Shown: positions 46,721 to 55,505, counted from the first letter of the stretch. The stretch: DNA of 64,000 bases from Sinomonas atrocyanea (GCF_030812675.1 NZ_JAUSTE010000002.1:248001-312000), one strand, 5' to 3'. Notes: generated by a model not told the origin, from the sequence alone. A program made the numbers and translations.

Positions 46721-47167
46721 ATGCGGCACTTCGAGATCACCATCACCACGCGCCTCTCCCCCCGCGAGGCGTGGGCGCGGGTGCTCGACCTGCGGGGCCA
46801 CGACCGGTTCATCCCGTTCACCCGCATCACGCAGGGCCTCGCCACCGCCAACGAGCTGCACCCGGGGCACCTGTTCACCGCGCGGACCGCGGTGGGCCCG
46901 GTGGGCTTCGACGACGTCATGACGGTCGAATCGATCACCCCGCCCACCGGCTCGGCGCCCGGCAAGGCCCGGATCGTCAAGGGCGGCCCCCTCGTGCTCG
47001 GAGCGGTCGACCTCACCATCTCCGCGCACGACGGCGGGTCGACCGTGCGCTGGTCGCAGGACGTGGGCGTGGCTCGCCTCGGGCGTGCAGGGAGCTGGGC
47101 GGCCGCCGCGGTCGCGCCGCTGCTCTACCGTCCCCTGCTCAAGCGCCTCCTGCGCCACGGCGGCTGA
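46721..47167 (+). CDS. SRPBCC-fold (polyketide cyclase-like) protein
   Basis: A 148-residue SRPBCC protein: ITITTRLSPREAWARVLDLRGHDRFIPFT at the N-terminus and a C-terminal helix (AAAAVAPLLYRPLLKRLLRHGG). It starts 5 nt after the metZ stop, so it may be the last gene of the riboswitch-controlled operon. The ligand is unknown. Confidence 0.75.
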   Translation: MRHFEITITTRLSPREAWARVLDLRGHDRFIPFTRITQGLATANELHPGHLFTARTAVGPVGFDDVMTVESITPPTGSAPGKARIVKGGPLVLGAVDLTISAHDGGSTVRWSQDVGVARLGRAGSWAAAAVAPLLYRPLLKRLLRHGG

Positions 47168-47208
47168 GCGGAGCCGGACCTCCTGCCGCCGTGCCGGAGA
47201 ATGGGCCC

Positions 47209-47664
47209 ATGGACGCTCGTGGCAGGGACCTCAGAGTGCCGCCGCAGCCCGGCGCGCGGCACGGGGTGGTCATCCCCGCCGCGGAACTCGTGGAGCGGTT
47301 CAGCCGCTCCAGCGGCCCTGGCGGGCAGGGCGTCAACACGACCGACAGCCGGGTGGAACTCCTCTTCGACCCCGGCGCGAGCGCGGCGTTCTCCGACGCC
47401 CAGCGCGAGCGCGTCATCGCGCGGCTGGAGGGCCGGCTCGCGGGGGGCCGGCTCAGCATCGTCGCCTCCGGCGAGCGCTCCCAGCTGCGCAACCGCGAGG
47501 CCGCCCGCGCCAGGCTGGTCGCGCTGCTCTCCGAGGCGCTCCTGCCGCCGGGGCCCGTCCGCCGGGCCACCCGGCCCACGAGAGGCTCGCAGATCCGCCG
47601 CCTGGAATCCAAGAAGCGCCGCGGTGAGACCAAGGCCGCCCGGCGCCGCCTCCCGCCGCCGTAG
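47209..47664 (+). CDS. arfB: ArfB-like peptidyl-tRNA hydrolase
   Basis: A 151-residue release-factor-like protein with the GGQ loop in SRSSGPGGQGVNTTDSRVEL and a basic C-terminal tail (RRLESKKRRGETKAARRR) that enters the empty mRNA channel. ArfB/YaeJ proteins free peptides from stalled ribosomes. The ATG at 47209 is preceded by a weak -10-like GAGAAT 6 nt upstream, so it may be leaderless. Confidence 0.9.
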   Translation: MDARGRDLRVPPQPGARHGVVIPAAELVERFSRSSGPGGQGVNTTDSRVELLFDPGASAAFSDAQRERVIARLEGRLAGGRLSIVASGERSQLRNREAARARLVALLSEALLPPGPVRRATRPTRGSQIRRLESKKRRGETKAARRRLPPP

Positions 47665-47676
47665 CGCCCGCACCCC

Positions 47677-47730
47677 TTGACAGTGATCCAGGCCACGCCT
47701 AGCGTGAAAAAGGGGGTATATCCTATAGGA
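47677..47730 (+). promoter_or_regulatory. Promoter and TCCTATAGGA operator of the first permease unit
   Basis: TTGACA at 47677-47682, a 17-nt spacer, then -10 TAGCGT at 47700-47705. The perfect palindrome TCCTATAGGA lies at 47721-47730, just downstream of the expected start, where a bound repressor would block elongation. The same palindrome occurs at 49190-49199 and 57506-57515. Confidence 0.75.
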
Positions 47731-47744
47731 AACAGGAGGCTATC

Positions 47745-49067
47745 GTGGCCGAAGCTGTCCACGGCGCCATCGGCAGAAAGCGCTGGACGCGCTTGATCCC
47801 CGTGGCGATCATCGTCTACATCATCTCGTTCATGGATCGGACCAACATCGGGTTCGCCCTGAACGGACTCCAGAAGGACCTCGGAATCGACGCCGCCCAA
47901 CAGGGTCTCGCGGCGGGGATCTTCTTCATCGGCTACCTGACGCTCCAGATCCCGGGCGGCCATCTGGCCGAGCGCTGGAGCGCCAAGAAGTTCGTCGGCA
48001 TCATGATCCTCGTCTGGGGGGTCCTGGCGGTCCTCGGCGGCTTCATCCAGAACTTCGGGGAGCTGCTGGTTGTCCGCTTCTTCCTCGGGGTCGCGGAGGC
48101 CGGCATCTGGCCAGCGATCCTGGTCCTCATCAGCCACTGGTTCCCCGCGGCCGAACGCGCCCGCGCCTACGCCTTCTGGATGATGAACATCGCGATCGCC
48201 TCGATCATCACCGCCCCCCTGTCCGGATGGATCCTCTCCTTCTCGGACTGGCGCTGGCTGTTCATCATCGAGGGCATCTTCCCGTTCGTGATCGCGGCGC
48301 CCATCTGGTGGCTGATGATCGCCGACCGCCCGCGCGACGCCAAGTGGTGCTCGCCCGAGGAACGCGCCTACATCGAAGAGGGCCTGGCGGCGGACGAGGC
48401 CGCCGCGCCGAAGCTCGAGCACGTGAGCATCAGGCACGTCTTCGCCAACAGCGCCGTCTGGCGCCTGACCATCGTCTACTTCCTGATCCAGATCGGCTTC
48501 TACGGCCTGAACATCTGGCTCCCGAAGGTCGTCAAGACGATCACCTCCGGTTCCTCGATCGAGGTCGGGTTCGTGACCGCCATCCCGTATGTGCTGGCCA
48601 TGTTCGCGCTGTGGTACAACGCCAAGGCGGCGGACCGCTCCGGCCGCTACTCGACGCATGTGCTGCTGTCCATGGCGGTCGGCGCCGTGGCCCTGGTCAT
48701 CTCCGTGGCCACCGGCAGTGCCATGCCGATCCTCGCGGTGACGTTCATCAGCATCGCGATGGCGGGGGCCCTGGCATACGATGGCCCGTTCTGGGCCTCG
48801 GCCTCGCGTGCCATGCCGGTGGTCGTGGCGGGCAGCGCCATGGGCCTGATCAACGCCGTGGGCAACCTGGGCGGGTTCGTGGGCCCCTACGTGGGCGGCT
48901 TCCTGCAGGACGTCACCCACGGGAGCTTCATGGCCACCTCGGTGTTCCTGGCCGCCTGCCTGCTCGCCGCGGGACTCGTGATGCTCACCCTGCGCAAGGG
49001 CGGCGACCGCCCGACGGCGGAGGCCACACCGCGCGCCGACGTCTCGCCAACCGAACGGCGGGGCTGA
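47745..49067 (+). CDS. MFS permease, anion:cation symporter branch
   Basis: A 440-residue 12-helix transporter of the ACS (phthalate/hexuronate permease) branch: RWTRLIPVAIIVYIISFMDRTNIGFA near helix 1, FIGYLTLQIPGGHLAERWSAKKFVG, and WFPAAERARAYAFW between helices. It resembles the second permease of this locus (FLDRTNVGFAQ at its first helix). Most likely it imports the substrate of the tetrulose-type pathway. The GTG at 47745 has ACAGGAGG 6 nt upstream; an operator lies in the leader. Confidence 0.9.
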   Translation: MAEAVHGAIGRKRWTRLIPVAIIVYIISFMDRTNIGFALNGLQKDLGIDAAQQGLAAGIFFIGYLTLQIPGGHLAERWSAKKFVGIMILVWGVLAVLGGFIQNFGELLVVRFFLGVAEAGIWPAILVLISHWFPAAERARAYAFWMMNIAIASIITAPLSGWILSFSDWRWLFIIEGIFPFVIAAPIWWLMIADRPRDAKWCSPEERAYIEEGLAADEAAAPKLEHVSIRHVFANSAVWRLTIVYFLIQIGFYGLNIWLPKVVKTITSGSSIEVGFVTAIPYVLAMFALWYNAKAADRSGRYSTHVLLSMAVGAVALVISVATGSAMPILAVTFISIAMAGALAYDGPFWASASRAMPVVVAGSAMGLINAVGNLGGFVGPYVGGFLQDVTHGSFMATSVFLAACLLAAGLVMLTLRKGGDRPTAEATPRADVSPTERRG

Positions 49068-49095
49068 GCAGCCCCGGAGGACTGGAGGACACCCG

Positions 49096-49136
49096 CGCCC
49101 CCGCAGGGCCCGTCACCGACGGGAGCTGCGGGGGCG
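49096..49136 (+). terminator. Terminator after the first permease
   Basis: CGCCCCCGCAG (49096-49106) pairs with its complement at 49126-49136 over 11 bp, with an inner CCCGT/ACGGG helix (49109-49113, 49119-49123). Confidence 0.7.
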
Positions 49137-49162
49137 TCCGCGTGCGCAGCATGACCGCAGAC

Positions 49163-49199
49163 TTGACGCGGGTCACGTGGTGTCAAATATCCTATAGGA
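49163..49199 (+). promoter_or_regulatory. Promoter and TCCTATAGGA operator of the kinase unit
   Basis: TTGACG at 49163-49168 and an AT-rich -10 region around 49186-49193 (AATATC or TATCCT). The palindrome at 49190-49199 overlaps the -10, so a bound repressor would block RNA polymerase. The kinase gene starts at 49253. Confidence 0.7.
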
Positions 49200-49252
49200 A
49201 AGAGGTTCGGCACTCCTGCCGCCTCAGATGACTCAATGTCGAGGAGAAGCAC

Positions 49253-50983
49253 ATGACCCGGCTGTGGAATGATCCGGCCTCCTTCGCCGATGACATGGTG
49301 GACGGCTTCGTGCGCGCGAACACCCGCTGGGTGCGCCGGGTGACGGGCGGCGTCTCACGCTCCACCCGGTCGGCTGAGCCGGAGGTCGCGCTCGTGATCG
49401 GCGGCGGCTCCGGCCACTACCCGGCGTTCGGCGGCCTCGTGGGCCCTGGCCTCGCCCACGGCGCCGCGATGGGCAACCTCTTCGCGTCCCCGTCCGCGCA
49501 CCAGGTCGAGGGCGTGATCCGGGCGAGCGAGCAGGGGCGCGGCGCGCTCCTGAGCTTCGGCAACTACGCCGGCGACGTGCTGCACTTCGGCGCCGCTCAG
49601 GAGGCCGTGCGGGCCGACGGCATCGACTGCCGCACCGTCACGGTCACCGATGACATCTTCAGCGCCCCGCCGGCCGAGGCCGAGCGCCGCCGCGGGATCG
49701 CCGGCGACCTCACCGTCTTCAAGGCCGCCGGGGCGGCGGCGGCGCAGGGCTACGGAATCGACGACGTCGAACGCGTGGCCATCACCGCGAACGCCCGCAC
49801 GCGCTCCATGGGCGTGGCCTTCACCGGCTGCACCCTCCCGGGCGCCGAGGAGCCGCTGTTCACGGTGCCCGAGGGCAAGATGGCCGTGGGCCTGGGCATC
49901 CACGGCGAGCCCGGGATCGACATCACGGACATCCCGAGCGCCGACGGCCTCGCCGAGCTCTTCATCCGGCACCTCCTGGACCCCGCCGAGATCCCCGACG
50001 GCGCCGCCGTCCGCGGCGGCCGCGTGGTTCCCATCCTCAACGGCCTCGGCTCCGTGAAGAACGAGGAGCTGTACGTGGTGTACGCGCGCATCGCAGACCT
50101 CCTCGAGGAAGCCGGGCTGACGGTCGTGGACCCGCAGGTCGGCGAGTTCTGCACGAGCTTCGACATGGCCGGCGCCTCGCTCACCCTGTTCTGGGTCGAC
50201 GACGAGCTCGAGCGGCTCTGGCTCGCCCCCGCGGACACCCCCGCGTTCCGCACCGGCTCGATGGACACCTCCGCGCTCGAGCCCGTCGCCGCGGCCGGCG
50301 AGGACGAGGCGGAGGCCGAGCTGCCGCCGTCGTCCGAGGAATCCCGCCGGGCCGCGCGGCTCATCAGCGAGGCTCTCGATGCCGTGCGGGAGCTGATCAC
50401 GGAGCAGGCCGCGGAGCTTGGCCGCATCGACGCCATCGCAGGCGACGGCGACCACGGCATCGGCATGCAGCGTGGCACGGTCGCCGCCGCGGAGGCCGCC
50501 GCCGCCCTGGCCGAGCAGGGCGCGGGCGCCGAGAGCCTCCTGGCGCGCTGCGGCGACGCCTGGTCGGACCGCGCCGGCGGCACGTCCGGGGCGCTGTGGG
50601 GCCTGATCCTCAAGACCGTCGGCTCCCACCTCGGCGACACCGAACCGGCGACCGCGCCCGCCGTCGCCGCCGGGATCGCCGCGGCCCGGGACGCGGTCAT
50701 GGAGTACGGGAAGGCGAAGGTGGGCGACAAGACGATGGTCGACGCGCTCGTGCCCTTCGCCGACACGCTCTCCGCGCGGGTGGAGGCCGGCGAGGGCCTC
50801 GCCGCGGCCTGGCAGCGCGCGGCCGCCGCAGCGGCCCAGGCCGCGGAGGCGACGGCGGACCTCATGCCCGGGATGGGCCGGGCCCGCTCGCACGGCGCCA
50901 AGTCGCTCGGCGCGCCGGACCCGGGGGCGGTCTCCCTGGCCCTCATCGCCGAACGCGTCCACACGGTCCTCGCGGCCCGCTGA
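49253..50983 (+). CDS. DhaK-DhaL fused kinase, probably a tetrulose (erythrulose-type) kinase
   Basis: A 576-residue ATP-dependent dihydroxyacetone-kinase-type enzyme. The DhaK half has GGSGHYPAFGG and His217 in GLGIHGEPGI, the residue that binds the ketose covalently. The DhaL half (from about 360) has the Mg/ATP Asp triad at 393, 398 and 400 (DAIAGDGDHG), GGTSGALWG and GDKTMVDAL. GAGGAGAAG lies before ATG 49253. Similar fused kinases phosphorylate L- or D-erythrulose in erythritol/threitol pathways; the rpiB-like and TIM-like isomerases directly downstream support this over plain dihydroxyacetone. The substrate is inferred. Confidence 0.88.
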   Translation: MTRLWNDPASFADDMVDGFVRANTRWVRRVTGGVSRSTRSAEPEVALVIGGGSGHYPAFGGLVGPGLAHGAAMGNLFASPSAHQVEGVIRASEQGRGALLSFGNYAGDVLHFGAAQEAVRADGIDCRTVTVTDDIFSAPPAEAERRRGIAGDLTVFKAAGAAAAQGYGIDDVERVAITANARTRSMGVAFTGCTLPGAEEPLFTVPEGKMAVGLGIHGEPGIDITDIPSADGLAELFIRHLLDPAEIPDGAAVRGGRVVPILNGLGSVKNEELYVVYARIADLLEEAGLTVVDPQVGEFCTSFDMAGASLTLFWVDDELERLWLAPADTPAFRTGSMDTSALEPVAAAGEDEAEAELPPSSEESRRAARLISEALDAVRELITEQAAELGRIDAIAGDGDHGIGMQRGTVAAAEAAAALAEQGAGAESLLARCGDAWSDRAGGTSGALWGLILKTVGSHLGDTEPATAPAVAAGIAAARDAVMEYGKAKVGDKTMVDALVPFADTLSARVEAGEGLAAAWQRAAAAAAQAAEATADLMPGMGRARSHGAKSLGAPDPGAVSLALIAERVHTVLAAR

Positions 50984-51038
50984 CCCGGCCGCAGACCCCC
51001 AACCACCACACACCCAGAACCACGACGAAGGAGCACGC

Positions 51039-51497
51039 ATGCCCGCATGGCGCATCGTGGTCGGCTCGGATGACGCCGGCTTCGACTACAAGGAAGTCAT
51101 CAAGAAGGACCTCGAGGACAACGGCCTCGTCGTCTCCGTGGCCGATGTGGGGGTGGACGCCGACGGGCACACCAACTACCCCACCATCGCCACGACCGCA
51201 GCCGAGATGGTGGCTAGGGGCGAGGCCGACCGCGCGATCCTCGTGTGCGGCACCGGCCTCGGCGTGGCGGTCGCCGCGAACAAGGTCAAGGGCATCCGGG
51301 CAGTGACGGCGCACGACAGCTTCTCGGTGGAGCGCAGCGTGCTGTCCAACAACGCCCAGGTGCTGTGCATGGGCCAGCGCGTGATCGGCATCGAGCAGGC
51401 GCGCAGGAACGTGCGCGAGTGGCTCACGTACGTCTTCGACGAAACGAGCGCCTCCAACGACAAGGTCCGCGAGATCTGCAGCTACGAAGGGCTGTGA
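51039..51497 (+). CDS. rpiB: RpiB/LacAB-type sugar-phosphate isomerase
   Basis: A 152-residue RpiB-fold isomerase: VVGSDDAGFDYK at the N-terminus, catalytic Cys70 in LVCGTGLGVAVAANKVKG, and AHDSFSVERSVLSNNAQVLCMG. In erythritol pathways such proteins (EryI/DerI) interconvert D-erythrulose 4-phosphate and D-erythrose 4-phosphate; a ribose-5-phosphate isomerase role is the alternative. AAGGAG precedes the ATG. Its stop overlaps the TIM-like gene (GTGA). Confidence 0.88.
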   Translation: MPAWRIVVGSDDAGFDYKEVIKKDLEDNGLVVSVADVGVDADGHTNYPTIATTAAEMVARGEADRAILVCGTGLGVAVAANKVKGIRAVTAHDSFSVERSVLSNNAQVLCMGQRVIGIEQARRNVREWLTYVFDETSASNDKVREICSYEGL

Positions 51498-52318
51498 GCG
51501 TGACGGCGTTTCCGCCCGTCCTCCTCGGCACGAGCACCAAGATGTACTTCACCCATGAGCGCACGCTCGCGTGGTGCCGCTCGGTCGCGGAGATCGCGCG
51601 CCGGCACCCGGCGACGGTGGGCGGTCGCGCGGGACTGTTCGTGGTCCCCGGCTACCTCTCGGTCGCGGGGGCCCTGTCGGCGCTCGGCGGCGCCGCGATG
51701 GTCGGCGCGCAGGACCTCGCGACCGAGGACTTCGGCCCGTACACGGGAGAGGTCAGCGGCGCCCAGCTCGCCGAGCTGGGCTGTTCCCTCGTGGAGGTCG
51801 GCCACGCCGAGCGGAGACGCCTGTTCGGCGAGGACGACGCCGTGGTCCGTGCCAAGACCGCCGCGGCGCTGCGCAACGGGCTCGTCCCGCTCGTGTGCGT
51901 GGGCGAGGCCCACCGCCTCGACCCGGAGGCGGCCGCCCAGGAATGCATCCGGCAGCTCGACGACGCCCTGGCCTCGGCCGGGGCGTCCGGCCTGTCCGGC
52001 CGGATCATTGCCGCCTACGAGCCGCAGTGGGCCATCGGCGCGCCCCAGCCGGCGGACCCGGAGTACATCAGGGCCGTGTGCGCTCCCCTGCGCGACCACG
52101 TCCGCGGGCTGCCCGCGCACGGGGGCTCGGCGGTCATCTACGGCGGCAGCGCCGGCCCCGGCCTCCTCACCCAGATCGCGGACTCGGCGGACGGGCTGTT
52201 CCTCGGCCGGTTCGCCCACGATCCCGCGGCGGTGGAGGCCATCCTCGACGAGGTGCTCGCCCTCCTCGGCACAGGTGTCACTGGTACTATCAGGGGCGCA
52301 GGAGGAGCCCATGACTGA
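51494..52318 (+). CDS. Triose-phosphate-isomerase-like enzyme, probably a tetrulose-phosphate isomerase
   Basis: A 274-residue TIM-barrel protein with the TIM catalytic residues: Lys16 in GTSTKMYF, His104 in EVGHAERRRLFGE and Glu176 in AAYEPQWAIG. The first loop reads GTSTKMY instead of the GNWKMN of glycolytic TIM, as in EryH/LerI-type isomerases of four-carbon pathways. GTG 51494 overlaps the rpiB stop; a GTG at 51500 is also in frame. The gntR start overlaps its last 8 nt. It is therefore unlikely to be the housekeeping tpiA. Confidence 0.85.
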   Translation: MSVTAFPPVLLGTSTKMYFTHERTLAWCRSVAEIARRHPATVGGRAGLFVVPGYLSVAGALSALGGAAMVGAQDLATEDFGPYTGEVSGAQLAELGCSLVEVGHAERRRLFGEDDAVVRAKTAAALRNGLVPLVCVGEAHRLDPEAAAQECIRQLDDALASAGASGLSGRIIAAYEPQWAIGAPQPADPEYIRAVCAPLRDHVRGLPAHGGSAVIYGGSAGPGLLTQIADSADGLFLGRFAHDPAAVEAILDEVLALLGTGVTGTIRGAGGAHD

Positions 52319-53033
52319 GACCGTCTACCCCCTCGCCGGGGCCGCAGCCCTCGAGCGTCGGGGGCTGCGCGACCGCGTCTACGACCTCGTCCTGGACATG
52401 CTCATGACGGCGGACCTCGCCCCGGGCACCCGGCTCTCCATCGACGCGATCGCCCGGGACCTCAAGGTCTCCCCCACCCCCGTCCGGGAGGCGCTCGTGC
52501 AGCTCGAGCGCACCGGGCTCGTGACCCGGGAAGCGCTCAAGGGCTACCGTGTCGCCCCGCCGCTGGCCGAGGAGCACCTCGAGGCGCTCTTCGACGCCCG
52601 GCTGGTGCTCGAGGGCGGCGCGACGGAGCTCGCGGCCCGCCACGCGGAGGCGCTCGTGCCCCGCCTCGAGCAGGCGCTCGCCGAGCACATCGAGATCTCG
52701 CACCTCGTGGACCAGACAGTGGACGAGGGCGAGAAGCTTTCCGTGGGCCTCATCCGCGACTATTTCGCGGTCGACTGGAACTTCCACCACCTCATCTTCG
52801 AGGGCACGCAGAACCCGTTCCTGATCGACATGTCCGAGGCGATCTCGACCCGCGTCCACCGCATGCGCCAGACCGTCAAGTCCGGTGTGAGCGACGCGGA
52901 CGAGGCCGTGATCGAGCACGGGGCCATCCTCGATGCCTTCCGCTCCGGGGAGCCGGGCGCCGCGACGCGCGCCATGCGGGACCACATCGAGCGCGTCCGC
53001 GAGCGGGCGCGGCGGGACGTCGCCTCCAGCTGA
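52311..53033 (+). CDS. GntR-family (FadR/FCD) repressor of the locus
   Basis: A 240-residue regulator: N-terminal winged helix (LRDRVYDLVLDMLMTADLAPGTRLSIDAIARDLKVSPTPVREALVQLERTGLV) and C-terminal FCD ligand domain, with expected metal-binding Asp/His (DARLVLEGGATELAARH, FHHLIFEGTQNPF, EHGAILDAFRSGE). AGGAGG precedes the ATG. It closes the kinase operon and is the best candidate to bind the TCCTATAGGA sites, including the one in its own promoter. Confidence 0.9.
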   Translation: MTETVYPLAGAAALERRGLRDRVYDLVLDMLMTADLAPGTRLSIDAIARDLKVSPTPVREALVQLERTGLVTREALKGYRVAPPLAEEHLEALFDARLVLEGGATELAARHAEALVPRLEQALAEHIEISHLVDQTVDEGEKLSVGLIRDYFAVDWNFHHLIFEGTQNPFLIDMSEAISTRVHRMRQTVKSGVSDADEAVIEHGAILDAFRSGEPGAATRAMRDHIERVRERARRDVASS

Positions 53034-53046
53034 CACCCCAGGACGC

Positions 53047-53091
53047 ACGACGTCGGCCGGTCACCTCCGCGAGGTGACCGGCCGACGTCGT
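53047..53091. terminator. Perfect 21-bp terminator hairpin, convergent
   Basis: Arms 53047-53067 and 53071-53091 match perfectly over 21 bp with a CGC loop. It serves the kinase/gntR unit and, with the next hairpin, separates it from the opposite operon. Confidence 0.85.
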
Positions 53092-53126
53092 ACTCCCGTG
53101 CGGGCTCCCAGCCCGGCGGCCGACGC

Positions 53127-53164
53127 CGGCGCCCCCGGTCCTCCGCAGAGGACCGGGGGCGCCG
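53127..53164. terminator. Second perfect terminator hairpin, convergent
   Basis: Arms 53127-53143 and 53148-53164 pair over 17 bp with a four-base CGCA loop, 35 nt from the first hairpin and 14 nt before the permease stop on the other strand. Confidence 0.8.
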
Positions 53165-53178
53165 TGTGCCAGTAGGGA

Positions 53179-54555
53179 TCAGTGGACCGGGGTGAACTCC
53201 TCGGCCTCGAGCAGCTCGTCCGACTTCGCGCCCTTGAAGAACTTGGTCGCGAAGACCATCGCCGCGGCGAGGAAGGCGAAGACGCCCAGGGACACCACGC
53301 CCCACTCGCCGCTCTTGGTGGGCATCGCGTCGTTGAACGCGGTCCGCATGAGCGGGGCCACGAAGCCGCCGAGGTTGCCCAGGGAGTTGATGAGGCCGAT
53401 GCCGGCCGCGGCCGCGGCTCCCGTGAGGAAGGCGGTGGGGTAGGCCCAGGTGATCGGGCCGACCGTCAGGAAGCTGGCCACGGCGAGGGTGATGAACACG
53501 ATGCCGAGCAGCGGCTGGCTGTTCGCTCCGGCCCAGGCGGACCCGAGGATGAACACGCCGGTGCCGATGTAGAGCAGGCTGCCCCAGTTGCGCCGGCGGG
53601 CCACGGTGTGGGCGGCCTTGCCGAGGAAGTAGCACGCGAACAGGCCCACGAGCCACGGGATGGCGGAGACGAGGCCCACCTCCCAGCCGACCTTCTTGCC
53701 GAGCAGGCCAGCGACCTCCTGCGGGAGGTAGAACGTGGTGCCGTAGACGGCGATCTGGAGGGCGAAGTAGATGACCGTGAAGTACCAGACTTTCCAGTTC
53801 GCCATGGCGCGCCAGATGCCGCTGGGGCCGTCCTCGGTGCGGGCACGGTCCTCGACCGCCATCGCGTTCGAGAGGGCAAGCTTCTCCTCGTCGGAGAGGA
53901 ACGTGGCCTTCGCCGGGCTGTTCGTGAGGAGGAACAGGGCCGCGATGCCCGCGATGACGGCGAGCACGCCCTCGGCGAAGAACATGACCTGCCAGCCGCG
54001 GGCGAAGCCCAGGGAGTCGCCGAAGCTGATCAGCCCGCCGGAGAGCGGCGCCCCGATCATCTGGGAGAACGGCTGGGCGAGGTAGAAGATCGCGAACATC
54101 TGCACGCGGACCTTGTTCGGGAACCACTCGGACAGGAACATGATCACGCCGGGGAAGAGGCCCGCCTCGGTGACGCCCAGGAGGAAGCGCAGCACGTTGA
54201 ACATGACGTCGTCGGTCGTGAAGGCGAACGCGGCCGCGACGATGCCCCAGGTGATGGAGATGCGGGCGAGCCAGAACCTGGCGCCGAAGCGCTTCAGGAG
54301 CAGGTTGCTGGGGACCTCGAAGAGGGCGTACCCGATGAAGAAGATGCCGGCACCGAGGGCGAACGCGGCGTCGCCGACGCCGCGGTCCGCCTTCAGCGCG
54401 GCCTGGGCGAAGCCCACGTTGGTCCGGTCGAGGAAGGCAACGAAATAGAGGATCACCAGCATCGGCATCAGGTGCCGTGCGGCCTTCGAGATGGCGGATT
54501 TCAGCGCAATGTCATGCGCCGAGGGCGCGGCCGTCCGCGGAGCGGGCAGGGTCAC
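53179..54555 (-). CDS. Second MFS permease of the locus, ACS branch
   Basis: A 458-residue 12-helix transporter of the same ACS branch as the first permease (HLMPMLVILYFVAFLDRTNVGFAQ, LFEVPSNLLLKRFGARFWLARI, LGVTEAGLFPGVIMFLSEWFP). The GTG at 54553-54555 has AAAGGAG 7 nt upstream. It is the last gene of the minus-strand operon (sugar isomerase-like, dehydrogenase, SDR, small membrane protein, permease), so it probably imports the same or a related compound. Confidence 0.9.
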   Translation of the reverse strand: MTLPAPRTAAPSAHDIALKSAISKAARHLMPMLVILYFVAFLDRTNVGFAQAALKADRGVGDAAFALGAGIFFIGYALFEVPSNLLLKRFGARFWLARISITWGIVAAAFAFTTDDVMFNVLRFLLGVTEAGLFPGVIMFLSEWFPNKVRVQMFAIFYLAQPFSQMIGAPLSGGLISFGDSLGFARGWQVMFFAEGVLAVIAGIAALFLLTNSPAKATFLSDEEKLALSNAMAVEDRARTEDGPSGIWRAMANWKVWYFTVIYFALQIAVYGTTFYLPQEVAGLLGKKVGWEVGLVSAIPWLVGLFACYFLGKAAHTVARRRNWGSLLYIGTGVFILGSAWAGANSQPLLGIVFITLAVASFLTVGPITWAYPTAFLTGAAAAAGIGLINSLGNLGGFVAPLMRTAFNDAMPTKSGEWGVVSLGVFAFLAAAMVFATKFFKGAKSDELLEAEEFTPVH

Positions 54556-54617
54556 GTCAGCTCTCCTTTGAGATGAACCCGTGGGGTGTCGGTGATGGAA
54601 CGGAAAAAGGGTGGTGC

Positions 54618-54722
54618 TCAGCGGCCCTGCAGGAGCGTGACGACGCCGACGGCGACGAACACGACCCCGATGGCCAGGAACGCGAGGCGGGACTTCGACC
54701 AGGGGCCGAGGAGGGATTTCAC
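54618..54722 (-). CDS. 34-residue single-helix membrane protein
   Basis: A short frame between the SDR and permease genes: GTG 54720-54722 to TGA 54618-54620. The product has a basic start (SLLGPWSKSR) and one strong membrane helix (about 12-30, LAFLAIGVVFVAVGVVTLL). ACGGAG lies 9 nt before the GTG, and the start is 15 nt after the SDR stop. The GC pattern by codon position and the clean helix support a real gene; a small subunit of the following permease is possible. Confidence 0.6.
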   Translation of the reverse strand: MKSLLGPWSKSRLAFLAIGVVFVAVGVVTLLQGR

Positions 54723-54737
54723 GAGGGGTGCTCCGTC

Positions 54738-55505
54738 TCAGTGCATGTAGAGGCCGCCGTCGACGTTCAGGGTCTGGCCCGTCACGAAGCCGGCATCCTC
54801 GCTGATGAGGTAGGCGATGGCCGCGGCGATGTCCCGCGGGGTGCCGATGCGCGGCAGCACGCCGTCGGCCGCCATCTTCTCCTTGCGCTCGTCCGTGAGC
54901 GTGCCGCCCATGATGTCCGTGTCGATCGGCCCGGGCGAGATCGCGTTGGCGGTGATGCCCTGCTGGCCGAGCTCGCGGGCGATGCTGCGGGTGAACCCGA
55001 TGACGCCCGCCTTGGCCGCGGAGTACACGGTCTTGCTGTAGGTCCCGCCGCCGCGCTGGGCGGAGACCGAGGACAGGCTGACCACGCGGCCCACGCCGTG
55101 CTTGACCATGGACTCGACGGCGCGGCGGGTGGCGTAGTGGACGCCGTTCATGTTGATGCCCATGACGCGGTTCCACTCGTCCGCCGTGACCTCGAGGTAC
55201 GGCACCGGCGAGGAGACGCCGGCGAGGTTCACGAGCGCCACGATCTGGGGCAGCTGCCCCTCGAGCTCGTCGAACGCGGCGCGGACCTGCGCCTCGACCG
55301 AGACGTCGGCGCCGGCGCCCGCGGCCTGGACGCCGTGCTCGAGCGCGATCTCCTCGGCCACGCGCTTGGCGGCCTCGGCCTCGACGTCGATGATGCCGAT
55401 GTTCCAGCCGCGCTCGGCGAGGTAGTGGGCGGACGCGCGGCCGATGCCGCGCGGGGAGGCCGCGCCGGTCAGGATGACGGTGCGGGAAGCGGGGAAGTCA
55501 GTCAT
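54738..55505 (-). CDS. Short-chain dehydrogenase/reductase, probable polyol dehydrogenase
   Basis: A 255-residue classical SDR: TGAASPRGIGRASA (cofactor loop), NLAGVS, catalytic Ser in SLSSVSAQ and YxxxK in VYSAAKAGVIGFTRS, with the C-terminal SEDAGFVTGQTLNVDGG. Some bacterial threitol and related polyol dehydrogenases are SDRs, so oxidation of a four-carbon polyol to the ketose is a fair inference. It starts at ATG 55503-55505, 16 nt after the upstream dehydrogenase stop. Confidence 0.9.
   Translation of the reverse strand: MTDFPASRTVILTGAASPRGIGRASAHYLAERGWNIGIIDVEAEAAKRVAEEIALEHGVQAAGAGADVSVEAQVRAAFDELEGQLPQIVALVNLAGVSSPVPYLEVTADEWNRVMGINMNGVHYATRRAVESMVKHGVGRVVSLSSVSAQRGGGTYSKTVYSAAKAGVIGFTRSIARELGQQGITANAISPGPIDTDIMGGTLTDERKEKMAADGVLPRIGTPRDIAAAIAYLISEDAGFVTGQTLNVDGGLYMH

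Noticed and set aside
51494-52318. Housekeeping triose-phosphate isomerase tpiA
   Set aside because: The first loop is GTSTKMY rather than GNWKMN, and the gene is embedded in a sugar catabolic operon without gap or pgk.
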